From a virus: 34,737 nucleotides of DNA. The notes beneath the pieces were generated by a model, which was given only the letters and a program-made list of their open reading frames with translations, had not been told where the DNA came from and did not search any database. Positions 32,396 through 34,737 of the stretch are shown piece by piece. Where the stretch lies: positions 1 to 34,737 of the IMG/VR virus record IMGVR_UViG_3300010885_014835, one strand, 5' to 3'. Position 1 is the first letter of the stretch. The number at the start of each line of letters is the position of its first letter. The position numbers were made by a program, and so were the translations under genes.

Positions 32396-34737
32396 TTAAG
32401 CATCATAACTGGGGTTTGGGTTGTTAGTCTGTACTGTGTCAGTAGGCACTTCTTTACCTTGTGCTCTAGCAAGCTCGGCTGCATTTGAGGGGCCCTTTTT
32501 TGCACCAGTGGTAACAGGAGGCTTATCAGCGGGCGGGCTCCATATAGTCAAGTCTAGTTCTTGTGTAAATCGTCCCCTACTAAACGTAGATACCACACTT
32601 TGAACCATATATGAAATGCCTTTAATTTTGCCTTTTATAAACTCCGGATATTCATAAATTGAAAAATGCTCATTCATATCCATATACCCAGTCTCATTGT
32701 TATAATCGATTGCTTCTTTGAAATCTATTTCAATGAACACTTGACCACCATGTGCGTCAATACTATAATCAGGCCCGTAATATTTTTTGTATATTGAATA
32801 ATCCATTCCTGATGTAGTGATAATATAATCAGGATCTCCCAATATAGATATTTTTGCTTTTGCTTGATCGCCCGGAGAATACAAACTATTTCTTATTGAT
32901 GCGGCACTCATACCTGCTTTATCTTGTTTAACTGAGTATGCATTTGGCTTTTGATTAACTTTTACTTTTGCAGGAGGATTAGTATTAGCCCCTGTTTCTT
33001 CAACAGATTGCATATAATACAAATTGTTATATGTTTGCTCGTAGTTTAAAATTTCATTGTTTTGACCCGTGTAGAGATATTGGTAACGTTTATGGGCCCC
33101 TGGATACCCTTCAATTTGTCCAACATAAGGTGATCTAACAAAAGTAATTTCATGCGCATCTATTTTATAAATTATTTTATAAGCATAATCTCTAGCCTTA
33201 GTGTCAAATCCCAAAGGGGTTACAATAGGTGTGATTACAAACCAATCCAACGATTTCTTTTTTGCTTCAGTTGGGTTTTGTATAGGAGTACCGGGTGCGT
33301 TAGGTCCGGGATCGGTTACTGTCCCTTGTTGTTCATTTTCTTTATGTAGGGTTTTGATAGCAGTTTCTACATAATTGCTCATTCCAATAACGCCATCAAT
33401 GATTTGTGCTACAGTTTGTCCACCTTTTATTCCAAATGTTCGTTTGCCCGGAGAGTAAACTGCCTTTGCAGCATTTTTATCATTTGCTTGTTTTGTGGTT
33501 GATACTTCAGAACCCATGGGGGCTTTTTCTTTACTTGCCTCTTGGTCATTTACTAATAATGAATTCTTAATAATGTCAGCATGTTTAGTAAATTCAAATT
33601 TATATTCATTTGATATCTCTAGTTTACCTTGTTCTTTGAGTACTCGTTCAGTATTATTCATCATTTCTTCAAGGCTCAACCCACTCTTTGATTTACCTAC
33701 AAGCATTTCTCCTACGGTTTCACCCTTTAGTTCTCCGCCGTTTCCTAACAGGCCCCTCGTTGCGCCAAACCCAACTTGCAATGATATAGGAACTGCTTTG
33801 ATTGTATATGTGGTTACTTTGCCGTCAAGCTTAAATTGCATGCCGGTTAGGTATATAGGGAAGTATCTGGGGAATAATGCATTAGGTTCGCTTTTGTCAC
33901 CTGTTCCCAACTCATTGAATTGTTCGTTAGTTACTGGATTTCCATCTTTGTCATATCCGTAAAACTTTATTCCCAATATATAGTATTGCTGCATATGATG
34001 TGCAGCTTCATCTTTATTAGTTAATTTACTTTTTGCTATATTTCTTAATGCTGCTTGTTTTAATCCACTAAGAAAACCAAAGCTGTAGGGTTCATATATT
34101 TTAAATTCAAACTGTATTGAATCCACCGTACCTGCACCTGTTCCCTTTGTATTGGTTAATGTTTTGAAGGTCAAGTCATCAATGTATACGTCCCTGTCAA
34201 ACGCTCTATTATTTACTGACGCATTGTTAATGCCGGCTGATTCAGCAACAATAATAAAATCTTGCGGGTTAGTCTCACCATTCATCACAAATAAACTATA
34301 TGCTTCTGGTGTAATCATATACAATGAAAGATGGTATGTATAGCTACTTAACCTGCTTAATGGATTATCGGGTCTGCGTCCTGGCATTGTTTCGCCAGTA
34401 GCAGTTTTGGTTGCTGTGGAATTTACTGTTGAGGTATTTCCGTTGACATTTCCGCTACCGTTTACCGTTGTATTAGTATTCTGTGCTAAACCAGAATCAT
34501 CATTAGTAGCTGCATTGGTGTTGCTAGCCGGGGCTGGACTTGCATTGACAGCATTTTTTTGTTCTTGCGCTTGTGCGCTTTGTTTTTCTTTTGCTGCGGC
34601 TGCATCGGTTTGTGCTTGCTCTAGCTGTGCTTGTAGTTCTGCCTTTCTAGCAAGAACTGCTTTTAGGTTTAATTGCCATTGATTAAGTTGATCAAGAGCC
34701 GAGTACCATTCCATTTTTTTATCGCTTAATGGATCAA
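32396..34737 (-). CDS. Probable baseplate hub protein (gp27-like position), 5' end open at window edge
   Basis: At least 772 residues from an ATG at 34714, but the frame continues open to the window edge (DPLSDKK precedes that Met) and no ribosome binding site is seen before the ATG, so the true start is probably outside. The N-terminus is a Gln/Ala-rich coiled coil (LNLKAVLARKAELQAQLEQA) and then an Asn/Thr/Ala-rich linker to about residue 105. Beta-rich domains follow: YTYHLSLYMITPEAYSLFV, KFYGYDKDG and RYFPIYLTGMQFKLDGKVTTY, and near the C-terminus KISILGDPDYIITTSGMDYS, GGQVFIEIDF, and a final IKGISYMVQSVVSTFSRGRF, reminiscent of late-control-protein/hub folds. Position directly before the gp5-like gene (12-base gap) supports a gp27-like hub. 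No single motif is decisive, and the gp27 equivalence is inference. Confidence 0.68.
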   Translation of the reverse strand, partial: DPLSDKKMEWYSALDQLNQWQLNLKAVLARKAELQAQLEQAQTDAAAAKEKQSAQAQEQKNAVNASPAPASNTNAATNDDSGLAQNTNTTVNGSGNVNGNTSTVNSTATKTATGETMPGRRPDNPLSRLSSYTYHLSLYMITPEAYSLFVMNGETNPQDFIIVAESAGINNASVNNRAFDRDVYIDDLTFKTLTNTKGTGAGTVDSIQFEFKIYEPYSFGFLSGLKQAALRNIAKSKLTNKDEAAHHMQQYYILGIKFYGYDKDGNPVTNEQFNELGTGDKSEPNALFPRYFPIYLTGMQFKLDGKVTTYTIKAVPISLQVGFGATRGLLGNGGELKGETVGEMLVGKSKSGLSLEEMMNNTERVLKEQGKLEISNEYKFEFTKHADIIKNSLLVNDQEASKEKAPMGSEVSTTKQANDKNAAKAVYSPGKRTFGIKGGQTVAQIIDGVIGMSNYVETAIKTLHKENEQQGTVTDPGPNAPGTPIQNPTEAKKKSLDWFVITPIVTPLGFDTKARDYAYKIIYKIDAHEITFVRSPYVGQIEGYPGAHKRYQYLYTGQNNEILNYEQTYNNLYYMQSVEETGANTNPPAKVKVNQKPNAYSVKQDKAGMSAASIRNSLYSPGDQAKAKISILGDPDYIITTSGMDYSIYKKYYGPDYSIDAHGGQVFIEIDFKEAIDYNNETGYMDMNEHFSIYEYPEFIKGKIKGISYMVQSVVSTFSRGRFTQELDLTIWSPPADKPPVTTGAKKGPSNAAELARAQGKEVPTDTVQTNNPNPSYDA

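Noticed and set aside
33495-33962. Plus-strand open frame of 155 codons opposite the hub gene
   Set aside because: Overlaps the hub coding sequence fully on the other strand; Ser/Pro/Leu-rich random-like composition and no upstream signals.
1-34737. Prophage, CRISPR array, tRNA, insertion sequence
   Set aside because: No integrase, attachment-site-like repeats, regularly spaced repeats, cloverleaf sequences or transposase motifs were seen; all genes fit one lytic-type structural module plus the cassette.

Overview
The window is a 34.7 kb piece of a tailed-phage (myovirus) genome with a T4-like baseplate module. Every supportable gene lies on the minus strand, so transcription runs from the right edge to the left. 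The DNA is clearly AT-rich and almost entirely coding. There is no gene-free stretch over 300 bases, no tRNA, no CRISPR array, no insertion sequence and no bacterial housekeeping gene. Gene order (hub, gp5-like spike, gp25, gp6, giant structural protein, fibres) and sequence style match T4-related myoviruses of aquatic bacteria such as cyanophages and pelagiphages. The host cannot be named from this window, and no photosynthesis genes are present.

Right part, 34737 to 25705, is the baseplate core: a probable hub protein open at the window edge, a gp5-like spike with OB-fold and beta-helix but no visible lysozyme domain, a gp25-like wedge protein, and a gp6-like wedge protein. Middle, 25692 to 9655, is one uninterrupted 5345-residue gene covering 46% of the window. 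It starts with a phage structural N-terminus and contains what I read as two different seven-bladed beta-propellers (FG-GAP-type and Asp-box/BNR-type) plus a tandem 43-residue repeat. Next, 9637 to 6557, come the distal tail parts: a 52-residue protein missed by simple ORF length cut-offs, a 206-residue structural protein, and two fibre-like proteins.

Left part, 6556 to 1, is the most unusual region. Nine genes overlap each other without one intergenic base: a 102-residue possible fibre chaperone, two paralogous glycosyltransferase-like proteins, a 98-residue unknown, a third glycosyltransferase, a radical SAM enzyme with extra cysteines, an SGNH-hydrolase-like protein, a 34-residue microprotein, and a NodU/TobZ-type carbamoyltransferase cut by the left edge. 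This looks like a phage-encoded modification pathway (glycosylation, carbamoylation, perhaps acyl transfer or removal, and a radical reaction) expressed with the tail genes. My inference is that it decorates virion fibres or a host surface glycan.

Short motifs of the form (A/G)ATAAATA, like T4-type late promoters, sit in four of the few intergenic gaps. One of them lies in a perfect 10-bp hairpin that hides the ribosome binding site of the first cassette gene.
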